Shown one piece after another: positions 1-10,039 of a DNA stretch of 64,000 nt. The stretch comes from Cyrtodaria siliqua (lineage: Eukaryota; Mollusca; Bivalvia; Adapedonta; Hiatellidae): the NCBI GenBank assembly GCA_037043455.1, contig JAWPHD010000231.1, positions 248,001 through 312,000 of the forward strand, given 5' to 3'. A program made the translations under genes and the position numbers. A model generated the notes under the pieces. That model saw only the letters and a list, made by a program, of their open reading frames with translations, searched no databases and was not told the DNA's origin. Positions within the stretch are counted from its first letter, which is position 1. The number at the start of each line of letters is the position of its first letter.

Positions 1-644
1 CCGAGCTTTCATTGATATTAACAACCGGTTAGTTTGATAAAGATCGGATGAAAAATGAAGGCCCTACCGTCTTAACGAGACAAAAGTTAACGACGGACAA
101 CACAGCATCCCATAAGCCAAAAAATGATTATTGATAAAATGAACATGAATTTGTGGGGTGGGGTGGGGTCTACCCCTGGAACCCATTCTAAAACAATAAA
201 ATATTACACGAAATATCACAGACTTTTCCATTGCTTGTATGTTAAAATCATTGCAAAATTCAACACATGATTGCTATTATACCTAAAGCATACATTTTAA
301 TAAGCATTTTCCCTTTGGAAAATAGCAAAAAATCACAATCTTTTACCTCAGTTTTGACAGCTTAACCCTTTTCCCAATTTTCTCGAAAAAAGCCCTGTAA
401 TAATCTTAAATTATTATTTTTTATTTAGGAATTGGTTTGGTGAATATACCACTACTGCGGGTAGTTGCAGCTGTTTTCAGTACTTTACAGTCCAATCATG
501 TGGCCAGGCGAGCGGATTAGGAAATAGAGTCAGACCCCCGAAGACACGCCATTGTTGCCATTGTCAGTACTTGCTGAACAGCCATGGAGAGCATTAAACC
601 AACCAGACCAGGACCAACCAGAGATAATTGGTAAGCGCCCCGTG
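1..644. other. no gene seen; AT-rich leader
   Basis: I see no coding region or clear repeat boundary here. There is a short G-rich run near 155-175. The end of the stretch leads into the dispersed repeat that starts near 645. Confidence 0.5.
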
Positions 645-1055
645 TAGTTCCCGGAGGCCCCCGTTTGATCACGGGGCAAAAAATAGGGCCACTGCAGATC
701 CCTTTGGAGGGATAGGCAGAGGGGTAGAATCCCCCAATTTCATGTTCATTTTATCATTTGTTGTTCATGTTCATTAAAGGTATTCGTCATGATCCCTGCA
801 CTGTTTCAGGTGCCATCTCGCTCACATCAAAAGAGCAGTGGCAGGAAAACAATAACGTGACTCCAGCGTAAATGGAGTTTCTACAGTAGAATTTGCAGCA
901 ACTCTGCAGTTCAGGGTGAGAAGGTTCTAGGCCCATTTTCCATATTTTATCTCGATGTACATGGAGGATGATGAGCCTGGCATGTTCATGCCTGTTAGGT
1001 GCCATATAACCTTTTCATGTGTTGGTGCGCCTTAAAACCCAATTCAGTTGGTAAG
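645..1055 (+). repeat. dispersed repeat A, full-length copy
   Basis: About 410 bp nearly identical to 13862-14275. Shared landmarks in the same order are a G/C-rich block (gggccactgcagatcc), the block ggcaggaaaacaataacgtg, the block ctgcagttcagggtgagaag and the end block ggtgcgccttaaaaccc followed by aattca units. A 3' half-copy lies at 10545-10655 and an inverted one at 16985-17125. The short aattca tail suggests a SINE or another short retroposon, but no tRNA A/B box was found. The 72-codon reverse frame inside it is not conserved as protein and was left out. Confidence 0.75.
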
Positions 1056-1164
1056 TGGCACTTAACGGAATTTTCCAATTGGTGGTCAGTGTTTGTTGGG
1101 AAACTTGTCTGTTTTTTTATTTATGATAATGTGTAGGTGTCACTCGCAAGTTCCACTGGTTTAA

Positions 1165-1587
1165 CAGTCTATTAAATCATTTTAGAATTATTTTATTTTT
1201 AGAATTTTGTGATTCTTGGTTTCAAGAAACTCATTACTCAATGAGTGATCTTAATCTGTTTCTCACAGCAATTAAAAGGCTCATTCAGCTCTGAGAACTC
1301 AATGAGTTGCATCATAATAGCATGACGTGATGTGACCATGTCATAATAACAGGGTGTGATGTCATTATATCAGAAGTGGTCATGAGTGAAACAATCAAAT
1401 GAAAATATGAATGAAGCATTCTGATTGTTGAAGTTCAAATTGAATCAATGATAAAAATTGGGCCAATGAATTTAAACTCATTACATTCTCAGAATACACT
1501 GAAGTTTTACTGGACATTAAGTGTTCTTGAAACCCAGAAACACAAAATTCTAGTAATAAAACAATTCTAAAATGATTTAATAGAGTG
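1165..1587. mobile_element. non-autonomous DNA transposon (MITE) with ~65-bp inverted ends
   Basis: The left end (1165-1230) reads ctattaaatcattttagaat and runs on to tttcaaga. The right end (about 1522-1587) is its reverse complement with a few substitutions. The interior has no open frame but holds several copies of a ctcaatgag-type motif. TTAA-like sequence sits just outside both ends, though the exact target duplication is unclear. It is too short to encode a transposase. The superfamily is not assigned; a mariner-like or other MITE is possible. Confidence 0.7.
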
Positions 1588-1697
1588 TTTTAAATATTGT
1601 GACAATGCAGCAGAGTTCACCAAAGTGCTTTTAACCGTGGAACGAATGGTGTCGTTATTTTCTTTCGTAAAACAAAAGTTGAATGACACCCAGGGAT

Positions 1698-1965
1698 TTA
1701 AAGGGACACACGACAATTTTGATTTTTAAAACTCACAGCATGTCATTAGTTATTCTACATACCAATAACTAGCATTTGTTCAATCTTATCATAAATTTTA
1801 AGAATAGACTAAATCAAATTGTTTTTGCATATATATTATAATCAATTGATTATATTTCACCAATAATTATATTTAAACCTGTGGTAGAATGACTGAAAAT
1901 GAAAACATTAAGACATTGATTTCAGTTGTTGATAAACACTTCGAGATTGGCGTGTGTCCCTTTAA
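1698..1965. mobile_element. TTAA-flanked MITE, copy 1
   Basis: An element of 260 bp (1702-1961) lies between two TTAA tetranucleotides (1698-1701 and 1962-1965). Both ends begin AGGGACACACG followed by A or C and CAAT, giving inverted termini of about 16 bp. It shares interior sequence, in inverted orientation, with 15730-16113 (the block tttaaacctgtggtagaat). TTAA duplications are typical of piggyBac-type transposons, so a piggyBac-like MITE is the best guess. No transposase is visible in the window. Confidence 0.75.
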
Positions 1966-1969
1966 TATT

Positions 1970-2486
1970 CAGAATGCTCAGGACTGTACTAGAGAGTCTG
2001 GTGTCAGCAAGTTGGCTTATTAAGCTGAGACAGACTATCTGTTCAAACTCCCCGCAGTGGTTACTTCCCCTTTCGATTACAGTAACCACTTCCACCACAC
2101 AAATTTATAGCTGAAATCCGGCTAAGTTTAATATTTTGGTTATAAATATATTTTAGGTAAATATTTCAACTTGCTTTGTTCATAATATAGGAAAATAGTG
2201 TGAAAAACGGTATTTGATCACAAAAATAATTTTATTTATAAAATCGATTTTAGCAAATATATATTGCTCGGCTGTCCGCACTTAGATCGACTGGAAACTC
2301 TCAGAACATCTGAGCCTGGGTATTGCCCGGGTGTGGGAAAAGTTTCTTGGAGCTGCTTCCACGGGTTAAATACCTGCTTAGTCTGAGCATAATTCAGTAG
2401 TTACTTATGAAACTAGTTTACCCTTGAGTCATAGCTACGGAGCGTTCAATTTGTAGTTTATTTTTATATGCACACCGGTTACAAGC
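1970..2486. other. unassigned; possible 5' flank of helicase fragment
   Basis: No repeat or gene was identified. It directly precedes the helicase-like frame at 2487 and could hold its former 5' untranslated sequence, but nothing specific supports that. Confidence 0.35.
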
Positions 2487-2675
2487 ATGTATTCCGTTGA
2501 GAAAATTACAGAAGCTGTGCGTAAATTTAATAAAGTGATTACACACAAGCCAAAACGGGTTGAATGTTTTCAACATCTTCTCGAAGGTGATGATGTTATT
2601 GTCAATTTGCCTGTTGGTTACGGCAAGAGTTTGCTGTAACAAGCATTACCTAGCATGCCTAGTGTATCGCAGTGT
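2487..2675 (+). pseudogene. RecQ-like helicase N-terminal fragment, broken by a stop
   Basis: From ATG 2487 a 50-codon frame reads MYSVEKITEAVRKFNKVI, then KPKRVECFQHLLEGDDVIVN and LPVGYGKSLL before TAA at 2637. The run ending GYGKS is a Walker A (helicase motif I) preceded by a Q-motif-like segment (KPKRVECFQ), the layout at the start of RecQ-type superfamily 2 helicases. After the stop the same frame continues QALPSMP, resembling the YQALP that usually follows GKSL, so the stop probably replaced a Tyr codon. No further helicase motif is seen downstream. It is most likely a fragment of a helicase gene or of a helicase-bearing mobile element. A weak splice donor (gtaaca, 2636) is an alternative explanation of the stop but fits less well. 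Confidence 0.6.
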
Positions 2676-2679
2676 CTTT

Positions 2680-3600
2680 TTTTCCCTGTTTGGCTGAACA
2701 AATTGCCCTATTTCTTTGCTTAACATTATTTACCTCTTTAACATTCTCAACATTATTATGTTTGGGATACATTTATAGAAGACAGTTTTATCTAAATTGT
2801 ACTACTTTTGCGTATTTACACACCCAAATCTTCAATTTCTGCCTAATACAGTATTACACTGTTCCCCCTATATCTCGAAATCGCATTATTTATCCCCCTT
2901 TAACTGAAAAAAATCACGCTTTCTTTCCTATTGAAGGGCCTGAGCCTCTTCCCCTATTTCTGAAGAAAAAAAGACCTGATCGCCATTTTTTATAATAACA
3001 TGACCTCCGCTATCCTCACGTGATTTGTGTGGTGGCATGGGTTATTGGCTACAATATCGCTGCGCGGAGGTTGCTATCTGTTTTGTAGCATTGCGTACAT
3101 GCACTTAGTAACACTGTGATGTCAGAGTAATGTCCATACTCTAAATTCATCTATCTGGTAGTTGTAGTATCGTATAGCCATGCCCCTTTAGTTACCCGAA
3201 ATTAAACGATTTAATGCTTTGCGTTCATTAAAGGAAATTTCACCGACCATGCTACAAGTTTTAATATTACGTGCTGCTTACATGATGGGTTTATAAAAGT
3301 GACGGTGAACTAAATATCTTTTAAAGATGGTCATCTTAAAATTGTTCAAAAGAAGTACAAGTAGATTATTTATTTTACATAAATTACTAAATACTACAAA
3401 TTGATGATGAAAATTTAAATTACTCTCAGTGGCATGGATAAGAGCATTATTATGAACAGTCTTCTTGTGAATGAAACCCAGGGAAAACATGTGACTTTAA
3501 TCTGAACTGGAGTCCTACCATCCGCAGAAGTTCCCAATTGTGACGGTATGGGTTATTTTCCAAAAATATAGAAACCACTCACTGTGATCATCTTTCACAA
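2680..3600. other. no gene supported
   Basis: AT-rich sequence. The frames at 2672-2995 (+) and 3278-3490 (-) show no domain, and their composition matches the flanking non-coding DNA. No repeat copy was recognised. Confidence 0.5.
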
Positions 3601-3774
3601 GAAGGGCGCTGACATGGCCAGTGGATAGTGTGGTGGACTTGAAATCATGGAACCCGGGTTCAAGCCTCACCAGTGCCACTAAGTTCATACCTACGTTACT
3701 GCTTAATTTCGCCATCTGCGCACCATATGACCCATTTATATGTCGACGTGCCGTAAAACACGATTCATTCATTC
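3601..3774 (+). mobile_element. tRNA-derived SINE
   Basis: The head resembles a tRNA. An A box-like TGGCCAGTGGA lies at 3615-3625 and a B box-like GGTTCAAGCCT at 3657-3667, spaced as in a tRNA gene, so RNA polymerase III transcription is plausible. The tail (3718-3774) contains gtcgacgtgccgtaaaacac and ends in attc repeats. That tail is nearly identical to the 3' end of the LINE remnant on the opposite strand at 22558-22622, so this SINE probably borrows the retrotransposition machinery of that LINE family. No clear target-site duplication was found. Overlapping frames on both strands are incidental. Confidence 0.8.
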
Positions 3775-4086
3775 AAGTCCTTCATGGTAATAAAATAATT
3801 CTTGTTGAACATATTTTGTCGACTATTATACTTGAAAATGATGTTCTTGTCGGTAATACTTGTCTTATGTGTTACAGGGAAATAATGACAGCCAGCATCC
3901 ACCACCATAATACATTTCGTGTTCAAAAAGAGAATATCACATTCAGCCCATCTCTGAATCAGTCGGTGGCCTAGATAGAACAAGAAAAAATGATCAGCAA
4001 TATTTTCATCACTTTGGAATCTCAGCCAAACATTGATGTGTTTCTGTCACAAAGAGGTAAATGTTTAAATGTAATACTTATAATAA

Positions 4087-4180
4087 AATATACTGTGTTT
4101 TACCATTTATATACCGTATTGTTTCTAATTAGCAATATACTGTGTTTTACCATTTATATACCGTATTGTTTCTAATTAGC
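4087..4180 (+). repeat. 47-bp tandem duplication
   Basis: Two identical or nearly identical copies (4087-4133, 4134-4180), each containing ccatttataccgtattg-type sequence and ending ctaattagc. They are followed at once by a C homopolymer. Confidence 0.9.
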
Positions 4181-4210
4181 GCCCCTCCACCCCCCCCCCC
4201 CCCCCCCCAC
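4181..4210 (+). repeat. C-rich homopolymer tract
   Basis: About 18 consecutive C inside a C-rich stretch. The length is prone to sequencing or assembly error. Confidence 0.9.
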
Positions 4211-4581
4211 TCCCTAACTTTTTAAATAAATACATGTTGAGGTGTAAAAGTGGTTAATATCCAAGAAACAGTATACACACACTTATGAATTTAATTTCAG
4301 TTTAATTGACATGGAGAATGCCCGCTTGCTTTTTCCCCCGACCAGACGTATCCATGTTTACGGTAAATAATAAAATAAACTGGAATTAAGCGAGTTAAAA
4401 AATGTGTAATGTATTACGTCATACCACTAGGACGCCTTAGAAACGATGAAACTGTCTATTTTACCTGTCGATCAAAGTGTCAGTTACAGCGTGTGACACT
4501 ACCTAGCATTCAAAACAAAGTCGGGTTTGACAGACTAACGTATGATTTCCAATAGTGACGTTATCGACTTAGTAAACTACC

Positions 4582-4896
4582 GGTAACAGGGCCGTCGATC
4601 TGCCGGACGCATTCCCCCTTCCAAAAAGTATGTTTTTCCCCCCCATTTCAGACTCAAAATTCCCCACTGAGGCTGAAAAAAATAAAAAATAAAAATTATA
4701 AAAAACTTCTGGTAAGTAAAATTTTGAGTACGAACTGTATTTAATACAAATTAAACATGAAGACTATTTAAAACAATGATTATAATCAAATTATGACCAC
4801 AAAATAATTCCCTCTTTCCTGTAAAAGCACGCAAAAATTCCCCCACCCAAGGGTATGGGTCGCAGTCCCCCAAAACAGATCGACGGCCCTGGGTAA
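4582..4896. mobile_element. hAT-like MITE with CAGGGCCG termini
   Basis: The left end at 4587 reads CAGGGCCGTCGATCTG and the right end at 4876-4891 is its exact reverse complement. Both are followed inward by C-rich blocks (ttccccc). The sequence ggtaa flanks both sides (4582-4586 and 4892-4896), a possible short target duplication, whereas hAT elements usually make 8 bp. No open frame encodes a transposase; the 98-codon reverse frame that overlaps the right end is not conserved. CAGGG-type ends are typical of hAT elements in animals. Confidence 0.7.
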
Positions 4897-5079
4897 TGAG
4901 TTACGGCACAGGGACTTTGTCTCGCTTATTTTTAGCATTATATAAGGAAATTTAAATGTGTGGTGGCTAACGAAAAGCGTTCTAATAAGTGCACCCGCCC
5001 CCTCCCTTTTTAGCTTGACTATTCGAAGAATAAGAGAGCTTATGTAATCACCCTGGCGTCGGCGTTGGTGTCGGCGTCC

Positions 5080-5680
5080 CACATCAAGGTTTGCGTGTAA
5101 GCTGTGTTTACAAGTCTATATCTCTTACATTTCTTATCCTAGCACAACCAAATTTGTTCATGGGCTTCCTTATAGCATTATTTTAAGGGCTGCATAAGCA
5201 ATTTTGGTTCCTGTAACACATGGGCTCCGATGGAACCCAAATTATGATAGCCCATAAAATGTGCCCCATTTCACATCAAATTTTGCGTGTAAGCTGTGTT
5301 TACAAGTCTATATCTCTTACAATTCTTACCCTAGCACAACCAAATTTGGCCATTAGCTTCCTTATAGCATTATCATAAGGGCTGCTTAAGTAATTTTGGT
5401 TCCTGTAACCCCTGGGCTTCCATGTAACCCAAAAATTCTGATAGCCCTTAAAATATGTCTGTTTCACATCAAATTTTACGTGTAAGCTGTGTTTACAGGT
5501 CTGTATCTCTTAATACATTTCTTGTCCTATCTGGACTAAATTTTGGAATTTGTTTCCTTATAGTATGTTGTAAAGGGTTGGATAAATAATTTTGTCCTTT
5601 GCAAATTCTGGGCTCCCATGGAACCCAAATTGTGATGGCCCATAAAATGTAAAATAAAGGCAGATTTAGGTTTGCATGTA
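5080..5680 (+). repeat. ~192-bp tandem repeat, three units
   Basis: Units begin at 5080, 5272 and 5465 with cacatcaa, followed by cgtgtaagctgtgtttaca and later cccataaaat. The third unit runs directly into the left arm of the palindrome at 5535-6293, so the palindrome duplicates part of this repeat in inverted orientation. Confidence 0.85.
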
Positions 5681-6293
5681 AGCATGTATATATCTATAAT
5701 TTTGGTTTGGGATTTGTTATAGCATTATGCATCTTATTACTTCACCCATATTGGGGCATGGGCTCCACCCCCATCCCCCACCACCCCTGCCCCCACAGCC
5801 CTCCACACTTTTTTTTTTACATATTTCTGTGTTGTTTTAGTCAATTCTTACACATATATGTTGCAACCCTCCCCTCCCCGCCCCCCCCTTACACATATAT
5901 GTTGCCCCCCTCCCCCCACTACCTAGCTCCACTGGGGGGGGGGGGGGCGGGGAGGGGAGGGTTGCAACATATATGTGTAAGAATTGACTAAAACAACACA
6001 GAAATATGTAAAAAAAAAAGTGTGGAGGGCTGTGGGGGCAGGGGTGGTGGGGGATGGGGGTGGAGCCCATGCCCCAATATGGGTGAAGTAATAAGATGCA
6101 TAATGCTATAACAAATCCCAAACCAAAATTATAGATATATACATGCTTACATGCAAACCTAAATCTGCCTTTATTTCACATTTTATGGGCCATCACAATT
6201 TGGGTTCCATGGGAGCCCAGAATTTGCAAAGGACAAAATTATTTATCCAACCCTTTACAACATACTATAAGGAAACAAATTCCAAAATTTAGT
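5535..6293. repeat. large near-perfect palindrome (354-bp arms)
   Basis: The left arm 5535-5888 and the right arm 5940-6293 are reverse complements with almost no differences. The one clear mismatch seen is gtaaaat against gtgaaat near 5650/6178. Paired positions sum to 11828 at both the outer end and the inner G/C tract, so no net indel has accumulated. The spacer is about 51 bp and includes C-rich and G-rich runs. Two predicted 94-codon frames, one per strand, share an identical N-terminal half purely because of the symmetry and are not genes. It may be a fold-back element, a recent inverted duplication or an assembly artefact. Confidence 0.9.
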
Positions 6294-6299
6294 GGAGGA

Positions 6300-6683
6300 A
6301 CTAATTCAATTCTATCGTGATGTATTGCATTGTACACCAATATTGAGCTTGTGCAAGTCCCATGCGGTAGAGGTTCATCTTCACTTAACTGATGCATGCT
6401 AAAAACCATGAAAGCAGGTTCCTGGTTCCACTCACATTCCTAACTGCATACATAATTTTTCACAATGAGTTTGTTCCAGAAGAACAATGCACAATGTTGA
6501 AAGAAATAATATGAATTTTCATATAGATCAGGCGTACTATTTCTCATAAATGTCATTTTACAAGACACAAATTACTGTTACAGTTGACTCTGAGATAGAA
6601 ATGTTAACCTGATGGTTCCATACACTGGATATATTTGCAGGTCTCAGGAAATATAAAAACAGGAGAAGGGTTAACTTCACAAT
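6300..6683. other. no gene supported
   Basis: AT-rich sequence to the right of the palindrome. I saw no open frame of note and no repeat copy. Confidence 0.5.
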
Positions 6684-6887
6684 TTAAAGGGTCACATAAA
6701 TATTCCATATATGGTAATTTAGAACAGTGATGTCATAGCTCTCAAAATGGCCGCTTCCATATCCGATTCAACAGAAACTTCAAATGATCATATCTTCTTT
6801 GTTTATCATCCGATTTTCACCCTTATTCAATTATTTCAGAACTCTCAATAATAAAGATGGTTTGGCTGTGTCGCTACTTCCCTTTAA
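6684..6887. mobile_element. possible TTAA-flanked MITE
   Basis: TTAA at 6684-6687 is followed by AGGGTCAC, and at the other end CTACTTCCCT is followed by TTAA at 6884-6887. The first four element bases match the other TTAA-flanked elements here (AGGG...CCCT). The inverted similarity beyond those bases is weak. Confidence 0.4.
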
Positions 6888-7200
6888 GCTTTTCATTTCC
6901 CTTTAATTTCACCAAATTTGTCGAGTCAGTAGAGCGATATAGGCCCTCTTGTTGATCTGATTTTTACCAAACTTACTAAATCACAGTTTATATCAATGTA
7001 AGTGTGAACAAGGACAATAATCACTGATTCAGCCAAATAAGACCCATAGTAGCCAGTAGAGCGCCAGCATGCCTTATTGGGCCTCCTGCTACTGCTGAAC
7101 GTGTTCTACATGTATTCATTTATAAATGTTCTATTTATAAATTAAGCATTTTATTTTTATGCTGTTTTTACATTTAAATGGACATATACGTCAATCTTGA
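6888..7200. other. no gene supported
   Basis: Unassigned AT-rich sequence. It ends where the ~180-bp repeat zone begins. Confidence 0.4.
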
Positions 7201-8450
7201 TTTTTAGCTCACCTGAGCCCAAGTGTGCTATTGGTATCACTCTTCGTCCGTCGTCATCGTTTAAAATCTCCATATATACAAACTTTGGACCCCCGGGGAA
7301 GGCCATTTTGCATGTTTTTCATAGACTTGTATAGGAAAAGACTTCATCTCTGAAACCGCATCGCACTCTCATATATTACATGTAGCATCAGCTTATGGTC
7401 CTCTACCAAGTTTGTTCAAATGGTGACGCACATTTTAACATGACTTATATAGGGAAAAACTTAAATAATCTGCTTCTCTGAAACTACAAGAGCCAGAGGT
7501 GTAATATTTTGCCTTTGCTATAAGCTTATGGTCCTCTATCAAGTTTGTTCAAATCAAGACCATGGGGTCAAATTTGGTCCCACCTCAGGGGTCAAATTTG
7601 TTTACGCCTGTTTGAAAAGCGGGATGTATTAAACTATAATGCATAATGAAACCCACATTCATGAAATATTGCCCAAGGTGAGAGGAAGAACCCTATTGTT
7701 TTTTTTCCAATACATGTAGGTCAAAGTCACAGTCGTCTTATATGGAAATATGCATTCCGCACTATAACTTCAAAACCAATAACACCAGGTACATTGTGCT
7801 AGTTAGAGAGGAGGAACTTTATTGTTTTTGGGGCCAGTTGGTCAAAGTGGCCTTATATGGAAATATGCATTTTGCACAATATCTTCAAAACCACAACACT
7901 TACTCTCATAAATCTTCATCTAGGTACATCGCCCTAGGTGAGTGAAGACCCTATTATTTTTGGGGCCAGTAGGTCAAAGGTCAGTGACCTTATATGAAAA
8001 TATGCTTTCAGTACAATAACTTCAAACCCATAACACCTACCTCAAAAAACCTCAAAGGTACATTGCACTATATGATAGGAAGAAACTAGATTGTTTTGGG
8101 GACAGGTAGGTCAAAGGTCATGGTCACTTATATGGAACTACTCTTTCCTCACAATAACTTCAAAACTGTAACACCTACACGGATACAACTTCATAAGTAC
8201 ATTGTCCTTGTTGAGAGAAGGAATACTATTGTTTTTGGAGACAGTAGGTCAATGGTTAAGGTCACAGTGTGACCTTAATATAAATGAAAATACGCTTTCT
8301 GCACGATAACTTTTAAACTAAAACCTACACATATGTACATTGCCCTTGGTGAGAGGTGAAACCCTATTGCTTTTGGGGTCAGTAGGTCAAAGGTCAATGT
8401 CAATGATATTGACCTGACACGGGCGTATAATGTATCATTAGGCGGCGCTC
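7200..8450 (+). repeat. degenerate ~170-180-bp tandem repeats with AGGTCA pairs
   Basis: Successive units share the order: aataacttcaaaac, a spacer, tacattgccctaggtgag, then attgtttttggggcca and gtaggtcaaaggtca. Clear units fall between about 7690 and 8400 and looser ones before. Several carry a perfect direct repeat of AGGTCA with one-base spacing (7971-7983, 8108-8120, 8384-8396). Short frames such as 7742-7945 follow the repeat and are not conserved genes. Confidence 0.8.
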
Positions 8451-8519
8451 TTGTTTCCATAAATTGTATAAGGAAAAACATTCAAAGATTTTCTTCTCTG
8501 AAACTGCAGTGATACACTA

Positions 8520-8790
8520 ACTGCGAATGAACAGCTAGATGCACCTATCCAACCAGAATCGGGGTCAATTCCCATCACTGGGGACATAACCCTTTATTAA
8601 TAACTGGAAACTGTTGAGATCCACACCCTAAAGCCATATATACAGTAACATAATACACATACTAGGTATGAGCTGACAGATAGTGACCGGGATCATACAA
8701 CTATCCAACCAGCATCGGCCCTAGGATCCATCCACATTTCTGGGTCATAGCTTAAAAACCGTTCAGATCCAACCCATAGCACCATATAAA
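8520..8790 (+). repeat. diverged units preceding the 258-bp array
   Basis: Loosely repeated blocks of the form atccaaccag, gggtcatagc or ggacataacc, then gagatcc or cagatcc and ccatata occur at roughly 150-180 bp spacing. They are related to the better preserved 258-bp units downstream. Confidence 0.6.
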
Positions 8791-9565
8791 CACTTAAAGG
8801 GCATGAACAGAAGGATACAGCCATCCAACCAGCTTTGACCCAGGAGTCCAGCCCCACTCATGGGGCTCCTAGGTCATAACTTAGAAATGGTTGGGATCCC
8901 CAATATATAACCATATATACACTTGCTGGCCCTGAACGTTTGAAGGCGGGCAGGGGATATATATTTTTTTTGTGATGGCTCATAGCTGCTTTATTCTCTT
9001 AATTGTGTTTGTTGCTCCCAAAAGATCACCTTTATCAGTATTTATTAACACTTAATGGGCATGGACAGAAGGATACAGCCATCCAACGAGCTTTGACCCA
9101 GGAGTCCAGCCCCACTCATGGGGCTCCTAGGTCATAACTTAGAAATGGTTGGGATCCCCACTATATAACCATATATACACTTGCCGGCCCTGAACGTTTG
9201 AAGGCGGGCAGGGGATATATATTGTTTTTTTTGATGGCTCATAGCTGCTTTATTCTCTCAATTGTGTTTGTTGCTCCCGAAGGATCACCTTTATCAGTAT
9301 TTATTAACACTTAATGGGCATGGACAGAAGGATACAGCCATCCAACCAGCTTTGACCAAGGAGTCCAGCCCCACTCATGGGGCTCCTAGGTCATAACTTA
9401 GAAATGGTTGGGATCCCCACTATATAACCATATATACACTTGCTGGCCCTGAACGTTTGAAGGCGGGCGGGGGATATATATTTTTTTTTGTGATGGCTCA
9501 TAGCTGCTTTATTCTCTTAATTGTGTTTGTTGCTCCCAAAGGATCACCTTTTTCAGTACTTATTA
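8791..9565 (+). repeat. 258-bp tandem repeat, three units
   Basis: Units begin near 8791, 9049 and 9308 (landmark atggacagaaggatacagcc at 8803, 9061 and 9320), so the period is 258-259 bp. Each contains ccccactcatggggctccta, ggcccTGAACGTTTGAAGGC and a ttctcttaattgtgtttgtt block. Units differ by only a few substitutions and by T-run length, indicating recent amplification. The ttctcttaattgtgtttgtt block is also part of dispersed repeat B at 9705-9840. Confidence 0.9.
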
Positions 9566-9704
9566 GCATTCACACTTGCGTTCGTTTAGTGCAGTGTGGC
9601 GGCTGTAAAGTGTCTCCCCGTGCTACGAATCAGTAGTGTTATTTTTACTGGTCCTTTGGGACCAACGAGCCCAATATGGGTGGCTTTGAAGTGGAATACC
9701 GCTT

Positions 9705-9840
9705 AAGCCGGTGCTAGGGGGCGTGAGATGTGTTGCTTCTTTCATTACTTCTCATGAACAGACTCAATAAAACCGAGTCTGCTGCTTTATTCTCTTAATT
9801 GTGTTTGTTGCTCCCAAAGGATCAACTTTATCAGTATTTA
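9705..9840 (+). repeat. dispersed repeat B, copy 1
   Basis: Shares taagccggtgctaggggg-type sequence, then ctcatgaacagactcaataa and aaccgagtctgct, then a tgtgtttgttgctcc block with 15422-15560 and, more diverged, with 36118-36232. A weak relative may sit at 53365-53415. The hairpin-like pair gactc...gagtc near the centre is kept between copies. The class is unknown; a SINE or MITE tail is plausible. Confidence 0.75.
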
Positions 9841-9844
9841 TCAC

Positions 9845-10039
9845 CATTGACTGAATGATCTATTTGTGTTATGAAATTATCAGTTTGTTCGACTGTTTTT
9901 TCGTCTTGGCAAAGACATCAGTGATTAATTCAGGGCCATTTTGGCCCTTTTGTTTAAATTTATGAGCCTTCACCGATATTAACACTATGGTTTAGTTTAG
10001 CAAAGATTGAATGCAAAACGAAGGTGTTAAAGCGATTTT
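9845..10039. other. no gene supported
   Basis: Short unassigned linker with similarity to the opening bases of the window (gagccttcaccgatattaac against gagctttcattgatattaac). It is possibly a further dispersed repeat edge. Confidence 0.4.

Noticed and set aside
3601..3680. True tRNA gene at 3.6 kb (also at 17.6, 20.6 and 34.8 kb)
   Set aside because: A/B boxes are present, but acceptor-stem pairing is poor and each is attached to a SINE-type body or tail, so these are SINE heads.
5707..6121. Two identical-looking 94-codon genes on opposite strands
   Set aside because: They are mirror translations of the palindrome arms and contain Pro runs from C-rich tracts.
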